Assembly (NCBI GenBank): GCA_022710245.1
Contig: JAKLHH010000180.1
Span: 1-10,034, forward strand
Source: Myxococcota bacterium
GTDB taxonomy: Bacteria > Myxococcota > Polyangia > GCA-2747355 > JAKLHH01
Length of the DNA stretch: 10,034 bases
Reading direction: 5' to 3'
Of the stretch, positions 1-7,800 are shown in pieces. The first letter of the stretch is position 1. Each line of letters starts with the position of its first letter. Position numbers and translations under genes: made by a program. The notes under the pieces are model-generated. The model worked only from the letters and a program-made list of their open reading frames with translations. It made no database searches and was not told where the DNA came from.

Positions 1-1238
1 GGCTCCTGCGGCGCCTCGTCGGTGACCACGATGATCGCGACCTTCGCCCCCAGCCGCAGCCGGTCGGGCGCGGCCGCGGCGCGCGGCAGGTGTCGCTTGA
101 CCGCCTGCAGCGTGTTGACCAGACCGTACTCGTAGGCGTTCTCCCAGTACGGCGGGTTCTTCACGCAGGCGGTGAAGAGGCTCTGCTCGGACGGCAGCAG
201 GAACCGATCGTCGCCGCCGTCGTCGGCCTGGGCGATGGAGTCGCGCGCGCAGAGCTTGCCCATCACGGCGTACCCGTCGGGGCGGCGGACGCCGGTGACG
301 GCCATGCGGAAGTCGAGGTTCGCGGCGAGCGCCTTGGCGAAGAGCTGGTTCGCGTCGGCGACGATCGCCTGGCGGTTGTCGTCCATCGACTTCGACTCGT
401 CGATCACCCAGAGGATGTCGGCCATCGGCTGGCCGCCGACGCTGCCGACGTCGCAGACGAGCTCCGTGGCGCCGCCCGCAGCGGCGAGCGCGCTGCCGTC
501 CGCGAGGTCGCTGGCGAGCTCGGCGAGCGAGGAGCTCGTGCTCTCGTCGTCGCCTTGGGGGAGCACCGACGCGGTCACCGCCGCGTCCCCCGCGCGCCGG
601 ACCAGCGTCAGCCGCAGCGTGAGCCTGACGGCGGTGGCCCCGCTGGGTCCGGGGAGCCCGCCGAGGGAGCCCGGCGCGCGGCCCAGCACGGCGGCGAGCA
701 GGCGGTCCCGCAGCGCCGCGACGTCGACCGGCGCCGGGGCAGAGAGGTCCCAGGTGGCGAGCTGCAGCTCGGGGTCGCCCTCGTGGCTGATCCCCGAGGT
801 GCCCAGCGCGCGCACCGAGAGGACGCCCAGCCCCTCGGCCTGCAGCGCGGCGGCGAAGCTCGCCTGGATCCCGGCCACCTCCGCCAGCGGCTCGAGCCCG
901 GCCGCGCGCGTGGCCGCCAGGGCCGCGACGTTGCCCTGGCCGAGCACGGCGGCGGACTCGAGGGACGCGGCACCCGGGATGGACACGGGGTGCACCAGGA
1001 CGCCGGAAGGCAGGGCGAGGGAGAAGCGGCCGCGGGGGTCGGTCCAGAGGGTGGGCTTGAGCTGCGCCGGCTCGGGGCGGCAGCTGGGCTGTCCCGCGTC
1101 GCCGAGCGCGTCGCCGCAGCCGTCGCCGCGGGGCCGATCCGTGACGCCGAGGTCCTCGAGGGCGACCGACCGCCGCTGCCCGCAGCCGAGGGTCGAGGCG
1201 CCGAGCAGCGCGAGAAGGAGCAGCCGTCTGCGACCCAA
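1..1238 (-). CDS. VWA-domain lipoprotein, partial (3' end beyond left edge)
   Basis: An open minus-strand frame of 412 codons reaches the left edge, so the C-terminus is missing. I start it at TTG (1236-1238) because a strong ribosome-binding site (AAGGAGG) lies 5 bases upstream and a signal sequence follows at once: RRR, then a leucine/alanine core, then LGC with Cys19 as probable lipidation site. The lipobox (TLGC) is imperfect, with Thr at -3. An in-frame ATG at 1305-1307 would add 23 polar residues before the signal and is less likely. Residues about 20-265 match nothing I recognise. From about 273 a von Willebrand A fold begins: ADILWVIDESKSM contains the DxSxS metal-site motif (Asp280, Ser282, Ser284), and a later strand ends VVTDE (Asp407). 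Such proteins are exported and often bind ligands through a divalent metal. The ligand is unknown here. The gene is transcribed divergently from sodB. Confidence 0.82.
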   Translation of the reverse strand, partial: MGRRRLLLLALLGASTLGCGQRRSVALEDLGVTDRPRGDGCGDALGDAGQPSCRPEPAQLKPTLWTDPRGRFSLALPSGVLVHPVSIPGAASLESAAVLGQGNVAALAATRAAGLEPLAEVAGIQASFAAALQAEGLGVLSVRALGTSGISHEGDPELQLATWDLSAPAPVDVAALRDRLLAAVLGRAPGSLGGLPGPSGATAVRLTLRLTLVRRAGDAAVTASVLPQGDDESTSSSLAELASDLADGSALAAAGGATELVCDVGSVGGQPMADILWVIDESKSMDDNRQAIVADANQLFAKALAANLDFRMAVTGVRRPDGYAVMGKLCARDSIAQADDGGDDRFLLPSEQSLFTACVKNPPYWENAYEYGLVNTLQAVKRHLPRAAAAPDRLRLGAKVAIIVVTDEAPQE

Positions 1239-1243
1239 GGGCG

Positions 1244-1250
1244 CCTCCTT
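1244..1250 (-). promoter_or_regulatory. Ribosome-binding site deciding the TTG start
   Basis: The minus strand reads AAGGAGG followed by 5 bases (CGCCC) and TTG. It is close to the full anti-Shine-Dalgarno complement and fixes the VWA lipoprotein start at 1238 rather than at the in-frame ATG 69 bases upstream, for which I see no comparable site. Confidence 0.7.
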
Positions 1251-1369
1251 GCCTGATCCGGCCCTAACGCGAACGGGGCTCGCCGCGGGGTAGTGTGCAG
1301 GCCGCATGCCACCGCCGCGCGAGGAGAACTCGCGAGAATCGCGCTGGCGGGGGCCGTGGTGGCGGGTCA

Positions 1370-1400
1370 GATTGTCGACGCCGTTACCTGATTGACGACG
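1370..1400. repeat. Direct repeat pair GATTG(T/A)CGACG, 20-bp period
   Basis: GATTGTCGACG at 1370-1380 and GATTGACGACG at 1390-1400 differ at one base and start exactly 20 bp apart, about two helical turns, so both would face the same side of the DNA. They lie about 90 bp upstream of the candidate sodB -35 box. Such spacing is common for paired activator or repressor sites. No regulator can be named from the sequence. Confidence 0.45.
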
Positions 1401-1406
1401 GTGCCG

Positions 1407-1423
1407 GCGCGGCCGGGCCGCGC
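1407..1423. repeat. GC-rich perfect inverted repeat, 8-bp arms
   Basis: GCGCGGCC, one G, then GGCCGCGC form a perfect dyad with a single central base. No T-run follows on either strand, so it does not look like a factor-independent terminator. In DNA this GC-rich it could be chance, or a protein-binding dyad between the two divergent promoters. Confidence 0.3.
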
Positions 1424-1487
1424 GGGGACCTGCCCGGCGCGCCTGACCTGCACCGCGGCGCCATCCACCCGGGCCCGCAGAGACGGG

Positions 1488-1515
1488 TTGCAGCGGGTCG
1501 GCGCGCTGCTACAGT
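1488..1515 (+). promoter_or_regulatory. Candidate sodB promoter (sigma-70 type, extended -10)
   Basis: A -35-like TTGCAG (1488-1493, four of six consensus bases) is followed after 16 bp by a -10-like TACAGT (1510-1515, four of six) preceded directly by TGC, an extended -10 signature. A start near 1522 would give a leader of about 75 bases. It is the best match I found in this GC-rich region, but the assignment is by eye. Confidence 0.4.
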
Positions 1516-1521
1516 AGCTGC
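1505..1521. promoter_or_regulatory. Dyad overlapping the candidate sodB -10 box
   Basis: GCTACAGTAGC (1508-1518) is a perfect 5-bp-arm dyad around one A. Beyond a T/T mismatch on each side, the symmetry resumes with GC/GC, giving 17 bp of near-perfect symmetry. It covers the putative -10 hexamer, which is where a repressor would block polymerase. It does not resemble a Fur box, which would be AT-rich. Confidence 0.35.
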
Positions 1522-1526
1522 CCATC

Positions 1527-1540
1527 CCCGCCAGAGCGGG
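1527..1540 (+). other. Small hairpin in the sodB leader
   Basis: CCCGC, loop CAGA, GCGGG: a perfect 5-bp stem a few bases after the inferred transcription start. It may protect the 5' end of the transcript. It is too short to be convincing as a regulatory element on its own. Confidence 0.3.
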
Positions 1541-1596
1541 CATGCGCGAAGCCTGCGGGTGTTCGGGGAGGACTGCGCCAACCACAGGAGGAGAAC

Positions 1597-2172
1597 ATGG
1601 CTTTCACGCTGCCGGAGCTGCCGTATTCCAAGGACGCGCTCGCGCCCACCATCTCCGCGGAGACGCTCGAGTACCACCACGGGAAGCACCACGCGGCCTA
1701 CGTCACCAACCTCAACAACCTGGTGAAGGGGACGCCCTGGGATGGGAAGACCCTGGAGGACATCATCCGCGGCGCCGAGGGGCCGGTCTTCAACAACGGC
1801 GCCCAGGTGTGGAACCACAGCTTCTACTGGAACTGCCTCGCTCCCAGGGCCGGGGGCGACCCGCAGGGCAAGCTCGCCGAGGCGATCACCAAGGCCTTCG
1901 GCAGCTACGGCGAGTTCAAGGATCGCTTCAGCAAGGCCGCCGTGGGTCAGTTCGGCTCTGGCTGGGCCTGGCTGGTGAAGGACAAGGACGGCAAGCTCGC
2001 CATCGAGGCCACCTCGAACGCGCAGAACCCGCTCCGCGAGGGCAAGACGCCGATCCTCACCTGCGACGTCTGGGAGCACGCCTACTACATCGACTACCGC
2101 AACGCGCGGCCGAAGTACGTCGAGAGCTTCTGGCAGCTGGTCAACTGGGACTTCGTGGCCAAGCACCTGTAG
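1597..2172 (+). CDS. sodB: Superoxide dismutase, Fe type
   Basis: This gene encodes a 191-residue enzyme that converts superoxide to oxygen and hydrogen peroxide; the length equals that of typical FeSODs. All four metal ligands are in register: His27 (EYHHGKHH), His74 (WNHSFYW), Asp157 and His161 (DVWEHAYYIDY). The metal-tuning residues fit iron: Gln70 in the AQVWNH segment, and Ala142, by my alignment, where manganese enzymes carry their second-sphere Gln. The FGSGWAWLV and VNWDFVAK signatures are present. There is no signal peptide, so the protein is cytoplasmic. The ATG is preceded by AGGAGG at 5 bases. The gene appears monocistronic: it is divergent from the VWA lipoprotein gene and converges with the beta-helix lipoprotein gene 47 bp downstream. 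A cambialistic enzyme cannot be excluded from sequence alone. Confidence 0.97.
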   Translation: MAFTLPELPYSKDALAPTISAETLEYHHGKHHAAYVTNLNNLVKGTPWDGKTLEDIIRGAEGPVFNNGAQVWNHSFYWNCLAPRAGGDPQGKLAEAITKAFGSYGEFKDRFSKAAVGQFGSGWAWLVKDKDGKLAIEATSNAQNPLREGKTPILTCDVWEHAYYIDYRNARPKYVESFWQLVNWDFVAKHL

Positions 2173-2176
2173 CACC

Positions 2177-2196
2177 GCGAGCAGCGCGAGCAGCGC
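2177..2196. repeat. Short tandem repeat in the convergent gap, 9-bp unit
   Basis: GCGAGCAGC occurs twice in direct succession plus two further bases, filling nearly half of the 47-bp gap between the two convergent stop codons. I see no T-tailed hairpin for either gene in the gap, so termination is probably Rho-dependent or reads into the opposite gene. Confidence 0.5.
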
Positions 2197-2219
2197 ACCG
2201 CCCGCACCTCGGCGGCGAC

Positions 2220-4550
2220 CTACTTCACTGCCGTCCCATGCACCCGCACCTCGGCGAGGAAGAAGTACTCCGGCGCGGTCTTCTCGACGCGGATGAAGCG
2301 AGCCGTGACCGGCGCCCCCAGCTCGAGGGCGAAGATGGCCCGGTGTGGGAGCGGCGCTGGACCCACCTCGCCGAGGACGACAGCGCCGGCGAGGTCCGCG
2401 CTGCCGGCGGCGCGGACGCGGTAGCTCCGGCGCGTCGCCGGCTGATCGTAGCCCCAGCGTGAGACGACCTCGACCGCGTCGATGACGTGCGGCGCGCCGA
2501 GGTCGACCTGCCACCAGGCCGCCTGGTCCTCGCCCGTCGGGGACCAGCCGTCGTAGGCGTTCTCGTTGTTCGCCAGGGGCGCGGGGTGGCCGGCGTCGTA
2601 GACCGAGGAGGCGCTGACCGGCTTGCCGACCGCCACGTTCGGCGAGCGCAGCGGTGAGCCGGCGCCGGCGCGCAGCGCGGCGGGCGCCGCGGCGGCGGCC
2701 TGCGAGGTCTGCACCTGGTTCGAGGGGTCGATCGGCTGCGGCGTGAAGAGCAGCGGGTCGTTGGTGTAGTTGAGCCCGACGACGTTGCCCTTGGCCACGG
2801 TCGGGTAGACCTGGACGTAGAGCCAGTAGCTCCGCTCCACGTCGGCCCCGGCCTCCTTCGTGGGCACCAGCACCAGGTTGCCCGAGACGGTCCAGCCGCT
2901 GGAGCCATTGTCGAGGTAGAGGTTGCCGTACTGCGAGCCCTGGTCGCTGACCACGTTGTCCTTGATCACCGAGCCCGGCTGCGCGCCGAGGACATAGACG
3001 CCGCCGCCGTCGCGGAGCCGCCGCAGGTGGTGGCTGATCAGGTTCTGGCTGACCAGGTTGCCCTGGGAGGTGGTCGGCGTCGTGTAGCCGCCGCCGCCGC
3101 CGGGGTCCACCGAGCCCCAGCCCCAGCCGAGCGAGATGGCGGTGTAGGGGACGTCGAAGATCTCGTTCTGGGTGAAGGTCGTGCGCGTCGTGTACCCGGC
3201 GAAGAGCGCGACCATGTCGAAGTACTCGGCGCCGACGCGCGTGACGTAGCAACCACGCACGGTGTTGTCCTTCACGATCAGCGCCGGGTCGTCCGGGTGG
3301 TGGTCCTCGGCGTGGGTCACGTCGCCGACGAAGACGGCGCTGCCCGAGACGTCCTCGAACCGGCAGCGCTCGACGGTGTTCTCCCTCGCGCCGACCTCCA
3401 GGCCCAGCGCGACCCCGCCGAGGTGGGCGAACCGGCACGCGGTGAAGCGGACTCGCTGCGCGGCGCGCAGGGTGACGTGGGACGGGGGCCGGGTGGCGGT
3501 GCCGGCGGCGCCCCGGCGGGTGATGCCGGCCTGCAGCGAGGCATAGCCGTCGGCGCTGCTCGGGGCGAGCCAGGTCGCGTGCGCGAAGGTGAGGCCCTCG
3601 AAGGCGAGGTCGTGCGCGGGCGCGGCGGGGGTGCCCGCGATCCGCAGCAGCTCCTCGAGCACCGGCACCACCACCGTCGCGCTGGCGAGGTCCTCGTCGG
3701 CGAGCGGGGCGTAGGCGAGCGTCGCGGCGGCCTCGTCGAGGTAGAACTCACCAGGCTCGTCGAGGAGCGCGCGGGCGTTCTCCAGCCAGAGCACGGCGTC
3801 GAGGGTGACCCCTGCCTGAGCCTGCGAGGCGCTCCAGCAGGGCTCGACGAGCGTGAGCCCGGCGGCGCTGACCGCGCTGACGCCGCAGCGGAAGCTCTTC
3901 CACTCCTTGACGCCGACGACCTCGAGGCCGAGGCGGTCGGGCCAGCCGGCGAGCGCCCCGTCCCCGAGCGCGAACCCGCCTGCCTGCTTGACGAAGCCGG
4001 CCGGGTGCTCCGGGCCACGCGCCCGCGTGGCGCGCCGCTCGCCGACGAAGAGCTGGCGGCTGCGGGTGCCGGCGGGGAGCTTGGCGGTGAAGACGCCGCT
4101 CGCGCCCGCCTGGAAGCCGCTGACGCGGAGGCCGCCGCTCAGGACCGGCGCCTCGCCCGGCGCCGCGCGGTAGATGATCGCGTGCCCGCCCTGGCCGGAG
4201 TCGGCGGCGCCGAGGACGAGCGGCGCGGTGAGCGCGTAGGTGCCCCCGGCGAGCTGCACCACGAGGTCACGGGCGAGCGTGGGCGCCAGCGCGCGCGCCC
4301 GGTCGCGGGCGGCGGTGAGCGCGCAGGGCGCCTGACAGGTGCAGGCGGCGCCGCTCCCGCCGGGGGCGGCGAAGACGTCCGCCTCGCCGCTGCACCGCGC
4401 GGCCTCGCCGGCGCGGTCGCCGCGGCCGCCGTCGGGGAAGCCGACGCGCTCGGCCGCCGCGGTGGCGTCCGCGGGCGGCCGGCTCTCGCCGCGGCAGGCG
4501 ATCAGCGTCAGAGGGAGCAGGACCGCCAGGTCGCGGGTTCGCAAGCGCAT
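2220..4550 (-). CDS. Secreted parallel beta-helix lipoprotein with C-terminal F5/8 type C domain
   Basis: This is a 776-residue protein. Residues 1-19 form a lipoprotein signal (basic start, hydrophobic core, LIAC with Cys19). From about 58 the sequence follows the pattern of large beta-helix proteins related to polysaccharide-active enzymes: PGGSG, CTCQAPC, AARDRARAL, GGTYALTAPLVL, DSGQGG, VLSGG. Repeating helix rungs run to about 600 with NxVxxC/NxI turns, including a VPYTAISLGWGWG stretch (468-479) often seen in this group. Residues about 636-772 form a discoidin/F5/8 type C domain (AYDGW, WWQVDLG, RFIRVE), commonly a carbohydrate-binding module. The likely role is cell-surface glycan binding or cleavage. 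The fold resembles some GH141-like glycosidases, but I could not confirm catalytic residues. An in-frame TAG lies just upstream, so ATG at 4550 is the first possible start, yet it has no clear Shine-Dalgarno. Last gene of the minus-strand cluster. Confidence 0.85.
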   Translation of the reverse strand: MRLRTRDLAVLLPLTLIACRGESRPPADATAAAERVGFPDGGRGDRAGEAARCSGEADVFAAPGGSGAACTCQAPCALTAARDRARALAPTLARDLVVQLAGGTYALTAPLVLGAADSGQGGHAIIYRAAPGEAPVLSGGLRVSGFQAGASGVFTAKLPAGTRSRQLFVGERRATRARGPEHPAGFVKQAGGFALGDGALAGWPDRLGLEVVGVKEWKSFRCGVSAVSAAGLTLVEPCWSASQAQAGVTLDAVLWLENARALLDEPGEFYLDEAAATLAYAPLADEDLASATVVVPVLEELLRIAGTPAAPAHDLAFEGLTFAHATWLAPSSADGYASLQAGITRRGAAGTATRPPSHVTLRAAQRVRFTACRFAHLGGVALGLEVGARENTVERCRFEDVSGSAVFVGDVTHAEDHHPDDPALIVKDNTVRGCYVTRVGAEYFDMVALFAGYTTRTTFTQNEIFDVPYTAISLGWGWGSVDPGGGGGYTTPTTSQGNLVSQNLISHHLRRLRDGGGVYVLGAQPGSVIKDNVVSDQGSQYGNLYLDNGSSGWTVSGNLVLVPTKEAGADVERSYWLYVQVYPTVAKGNVVGLNYTNDPLLFTPQPIDPSNQVQTSQAAAAAPAALRAGAGSPLRSPNVAVGKPVSASSVYDAGHPAPLANNENAYDGWSPTGEDQAAWWQVDLGAPHVIDAVEVVSRWGYDQPATRRSYRVRAAGSADLAGAVVLGEVGPAPLPHRAIFALELGAPVTARFIRVEKTAPEYFFLAEVRVHGTAVK

Positions 4551-4562
4551 GCGATCAGTGTA

Positions 4563-4591
4563 CTAGCTAGTTTCCGTCCGGGAATAGCTAG
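4563..4591. repeat. CTAG-rich inverted repeat between rubredoxin and lipoprotein genes
   Basis: On the plus strand CTAGCTA (4563-4569) pairs with TAGCTAG (4585-4591), and inside it TTCC (4572-4575) pairs with GGAA (4581-4584) around a 5-base loop, leaving a 2-base bulge on one arm. The rubredoxin stop codon (TAG, 4588-4590) lies inside the right arm, and the lipoprotein ATG is 12 bases past the left arm. There is no T-run on either side, so it is not a classical terminator. An operator, or a hairpin affecting read-through or translation of the lipoprotein, would fit. AT-richer sequence with three CTAG tetramers is unlike the surroundings. Confidence 0.55.
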
Positions 4592-4770
4592 ACCGGGTCG
4601 AAGGCCGACTTCGGCAGGTAGCAGAGCGGGCAGTGCCAGTCCTCGGGGATCTCCTCGAAGGGCGTGCCCGGGGCGATGCCGTGCTCGGGATCTCCGACGG
4701 CTGGATCGTAGACGTAGCCGCAGCCAGTGCAGACCCAGCGGGCGGTGGCGCTGTCATCGGCGGTGCTCAT
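4588..4770 (-). CDS. Rubredoxin
   Basis: This gene encodes a 60-residue, one-iron electron carrier of the usual size. The four iron ligands are Cys14 and Cys17 ([12 protein letters not shown]) and Cys47 and Cys50 ([11 protein letters not shown]). The core [20 protein letters not shown] is nearly consensus and has the aromatic residues that pack around the iron site. An unusual point is that Tyr51 replaces the glycine that normally follows the last cysteine. Ten acidic and polar residues precede the domain. ATG is preceded by AGGAGG at 5 bases. The gene sits 67 bp after metH and 37 bp before the lipoprotein gene on the same strand. Rubredoxins pass single electrons to partners such as alkane hydroxylases, superoxide reductase, rubrerythrin or diiron oxygenases. 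None of these is encoded in the window, so the partner is unknown. Confidence 0.95.
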   Translation of the reverse strand: MSTADDSATARWVCTGCGYVYDPAVGDPEHGIAPGTPFEEIPEDWHCPLCYLPKSAFDPV

Positions 4771-4837
4771 CGACTCCTCCTCGCGCGTGTGCGCGGCTGG
4801 CCGGCTGACTCCCGGTCGCCTTGGCTCGATCCGTCAG
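4771..4837. other. metH-rubredoxin intergenic gap
   Basis: This 67-bp gap contains the rubredoxin ribosome-binding site (minus-strand AGGAGGAG at 4774-4781). I see no terminator hairpin with a T-run and no clear promoter, which is consistent with transcription continuing from metH but does not prove it. Confidence 0.5.
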
Positions 4838-7800
4838 CTAGACGGCGAAGTACTTCGCCGCCGGGTGGTGAACGACGAAGGCCGAGACGCTCTGCTCGGG
4901 CACCATCTGGGCGCCCTCGGTGAGGCTGACCCCGACACGGGCCGGGTCGAGGAGGCGGAAGAGCCCGCGCTGGTCCTCGAGCTCGGGGCAGGCCGGGTAG
5001 CCGAAGCTGTAGCGCGAGCCGCGGTACTGCTGGCGGAAGAAGCCCTCGGCGCTCGTCGCGTCGGCCGCGGCGATGCCGAGCTCCTCGCGCATCAGGCGGT
5101 GCATCAGCTCGGCGCTCGCCTCGGCCGCCTCCACCGCGAGCCCGTGCAGGTGCAGGTACTCGCGGTAGCGGTGCGCGGCGAAGAGCTCCGCGATCCGCGC
5201 CGAGACCTCCGCGCCGACGGTGACCACCAGGGCGCCGAAGAGGTCGGGGCCGCGCTCCGCCGGGCGGAAGAAGTCGGCGATGCAGTGGTAGGGGGGCTTG
5301 CGCTGCCGCGGGAAGCGGAAGCGCGCCGGCGCGCCGCCGCCCGGGTCCTCGACGATGAGGTCGTTGCCCTCGGAGGAGCAGCGGAAGTAGCCGTAGACCG
5401 CGCGCGGCCGGAGCAGCCCCTCGGCGGCCACCTCGCGCTTGAGGCGCTCGAAGATCGGGCGCACCTCCTCCTCGATCAGGCGGTGGTAGGCGTCGGCGTC
5501 GAGCTTGCCGCGCCGGTACTGCCACTGACCGCGGAAGAGGGTGGTCTCGTTGAGCAGCGCGAAGACCTCCTCGAGCGGGAGCTCGCGCAGGCGGCTGCCG
5601 AGGAACGGCGCCGGCGGCGGTTCGGCGGGCTCGATCCCCTCGGGCGCGTGGAGGAAGGGCTCCTCCTCGTGCGGGGCGAGCAGCGCGCCGATGTTGGCCG
5701 GCTTGACCTCGGCGGGCCGCGCGGGCGCCTCGCCGCCCTCCATCACCCGCCGCATCAGGTCCAGCCCCTCGAAGGCGTCCTTGCCGTAGTGGACGCCCGG
5801 TCCGTAGATCGCGCGGAGGTCCTGCTCCACGTAGCGCCGGGTGAGCGCGGCGCCGCCGAGGAGGACCGGCGGCTCGAGCCCGCGCCGGCGGAGCTCCTCC
5901 AGGTTCTCCTTCATCACCACCGTCGACTTGACCAGGAGCCCGCTCATCCCGATGGCGTCCGCGCGCTCCTCGCGCCAGACCCGGATCATCTCCTCGACGG
6001 GGACCTTGATGCCGAGGTTGAGGACGCGGAAGCCGTTGTTGGAGAGGAGGATGTCGACGAGGTTCTTGCCGATGTCGTGGACATCGCCCTTGACGGTGGC
6101 GAGGACCAGCGTGCCGCGCGAGGCCTGGTCCTTCCGCTCGAGGAACGGCTCGAGGAAGCTCACCGCCTGCTTCATCACCTCGGCCGACTGCAGCACGAAG
6201 GGGAGCTGCATCTGGCCCGAGCCGAAGAGCTCGCCGACCTCCTTCATCGCCGGGATCAGGATGTCGTTGATGATCTCCAGCGGCCCCTGCTGCGTCAGCG
6301 CCGAGGCGAGGAGGAGCTCGAGGTCGCCGCGCTCGCCGTCGACGACCTTGCGCGCGAGGCGCTCGCGGAGCGGCCGCTCGTCGGCCTCGGGGCTGACCGC
6401 CTCGGCGCCGGCGCCGCGCGCGTCGAAGTGCGAGAGGTAGGTGAGGAGCGGGTCACCCCCCTCGCGGCGATCGAAGAGGAGCGCCTCGGCGAGCGAGCGC
6501 GTCTCCGGGTCGATGCGCGCGAGCGGGAGGATCTTGCTGGCGTCGACGATGGCCAGGTCGAGCCCGGCGTCCACCGCGAGGTGCAGGAAGACGCTGGTCA
6601 GCACCCGCCGCGCCGCGGGCTTGAGCCCGAAGGAGATGTTGCTGACGCCGAGGAGGGTCAGCACGCCGGGCAGCCGCGCGCGCAGCTGCCGGATCGCCTC
6701 CAGCGTCTGCACCGCGGCGTCGCGCAGCGTCTCGTCGCCGCTCCCCACGGTGAAGGTGAGCATGTCGAAGATGAGGTCGCCCGGCGCCAGGCCGTACTCC
6801 TCGGTCGCCAGCCGGTAGAGGCGCTCGGCGACGGCGAGCTTGCGCTCCACCGTGCGCGCCATCCCCTCCTCGTCGATGGCGAGCGCCACCACCGCGCAGC
6901 CGAAGTCGCGCGCGAGCTCGAGGATCTGCCGCGCCCTCGCCTCGCCGTCCTCGAGGTTGATCGAGTTGAGCGCGGTGCGGCCGGCGCAGAGCTTGAGCGC
7001 CGCCTCCATCACCTCGGGCTGCGTGCTGTCGATGAAGAGCGGCAGCCGCACCTGGCGCGTGAAGCGGGTCACGCACTCGCGCATGTCGCGCACCTCGTCC
7101 CGGCCCACGTACGCGGTGCAGAGGTCGAGGGCGTGGGCGCCGCCGCGCTCCTGCTCGCGCGCCAGCTCGAGGAGCTCGTCGTGGCGGTCGGCGAGGAGCA
7201 GCTCGCGGAAGCGCTTGCTCCCGTTCGCGTTGGTGCGCTCGCCGACCAGGAACGGGCGCGGCTCCTGGGCGAGGGTCATCGGCGCGTAGAGGCTGGAGAG
7301 CGCCGGCTCGAGCACGGGCGCACGCGGAGCGGGCTTCAGGCCGTCGACGCGTAGGGCCAGCGCGGCCAGGTGCTCGGGGGTGGTGCCGCAGCAGCCGCCC
7401 ACGACCTGGACGCCCTCCTCGAGGATGAAGCCCTCGTGCCAGCGGGCGAACTCCTCGGGGCTGAGCGGGTAGACGGTGCGCCCGCCGACGTTCTCAGGGA
7501 GCCCGGCGTTCGGCTGCGCGGCCAGCGGGAAGGGCGCGCTCTGCGAGAGCGCGCGCAGGTGCCGCTTCATCTCCAGCGGGCCGGTGGCGCAGTTGAGGCC
7601 GAGGAGGTCGGGGCGCAGCGGCGCCAGCGCGGCCAGCGCGGCGCCGAGGTCGCTGCCGACGAGGAGCGTGCCGGTCGTCTCGATGGTCAAGGTGACCATC
7701 AGCGGCAGCCGCCGCCCGAGCCGCTCGAGCTCGCGGCGCACCGCGAAGATGGCAGCGCGCGTCTGCAGCAGGTCCTGGCAGGTCTCGACCAGCAGCAGGT

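Larger units (their letters stand above)
1239..1596. other. Divergent intergenic region between the VWA lipoprotein gene and sodB
   Basis: This 358-bp stretch separates two outward-facing genes. I see no convincing gene in it: the frames open across it have arginine/alanine-rich, low-quality translations and continue as shadows of the neighbouring genes. It holds a near-repeat pair (1370-1400), a GC palindrome (1407-1423), a candidate sodB promoter (1488-1515) with a dyad over its -10 box, a small hairpin (1527-1540) and the sodB ribosome-binding site (AGGAGG at about 1586-1591). No clear -35/-10 pair for the minus-strand lipoprotein gene could be picked out. It is presumably in the part near 1250-1340. 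Confidence 0.6.

Noticed and set aside
90..1312. Several long open frames overlapping the VWA lipoprotein (plus strand 90-1256 and 172-1293, minus strand 608-1312)
   Set aside because: Their translations are compositionally biased, while the TTG-started minus frame has a signal sequence, a DxSxS motif and sensible protein composition.
1295..1726. Plus-strand open frame covering the intergenic region and running into sodB out of frame
   Set aside because: It has no ribosome-binding site and an Arg-rich translation, and it ends inside sodB in the wrong frame.
1597..2172. Mn-type assignment for the superoxide dismutase
   Set aside because: Gln70 and Ala142 and the overall sequence follow the iron form. 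The nearby Gln143 is offset by one position from the Gln that marks manganese enzymes.
2173..2219. Bidirectional terminator between the convergent genes
   Set aside because: The 47 bases show a 9-bp tandem repeat but no stable stem followed by a T-run on either strand.
1384..3438. 684-codon minus-strand open frame crossing sodB and the lipoprotein gene
   Set aside because: It is an Arg/Pro-rich shadow frame that overlaps the beta-helix gene in another frame and runs antisense through all of sodB.
3027..4808. 593-codon plus-strand open frame
   Set aside because: It is antisense to the beta-helix lipoprotein and all of the rubredoxin, with a biased Gly/Ala/Arg/Glu composition and no recognisable motif.
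4727..7354. 875-codon plus-strand open frame opposite metH
   Set aside because: It is antisense to a full, well-conserved metH and its translation is a low-complexity Arg/Ala/Glu/Leu mix. Long antisense frames are expected in such GC-rich coding DNA.
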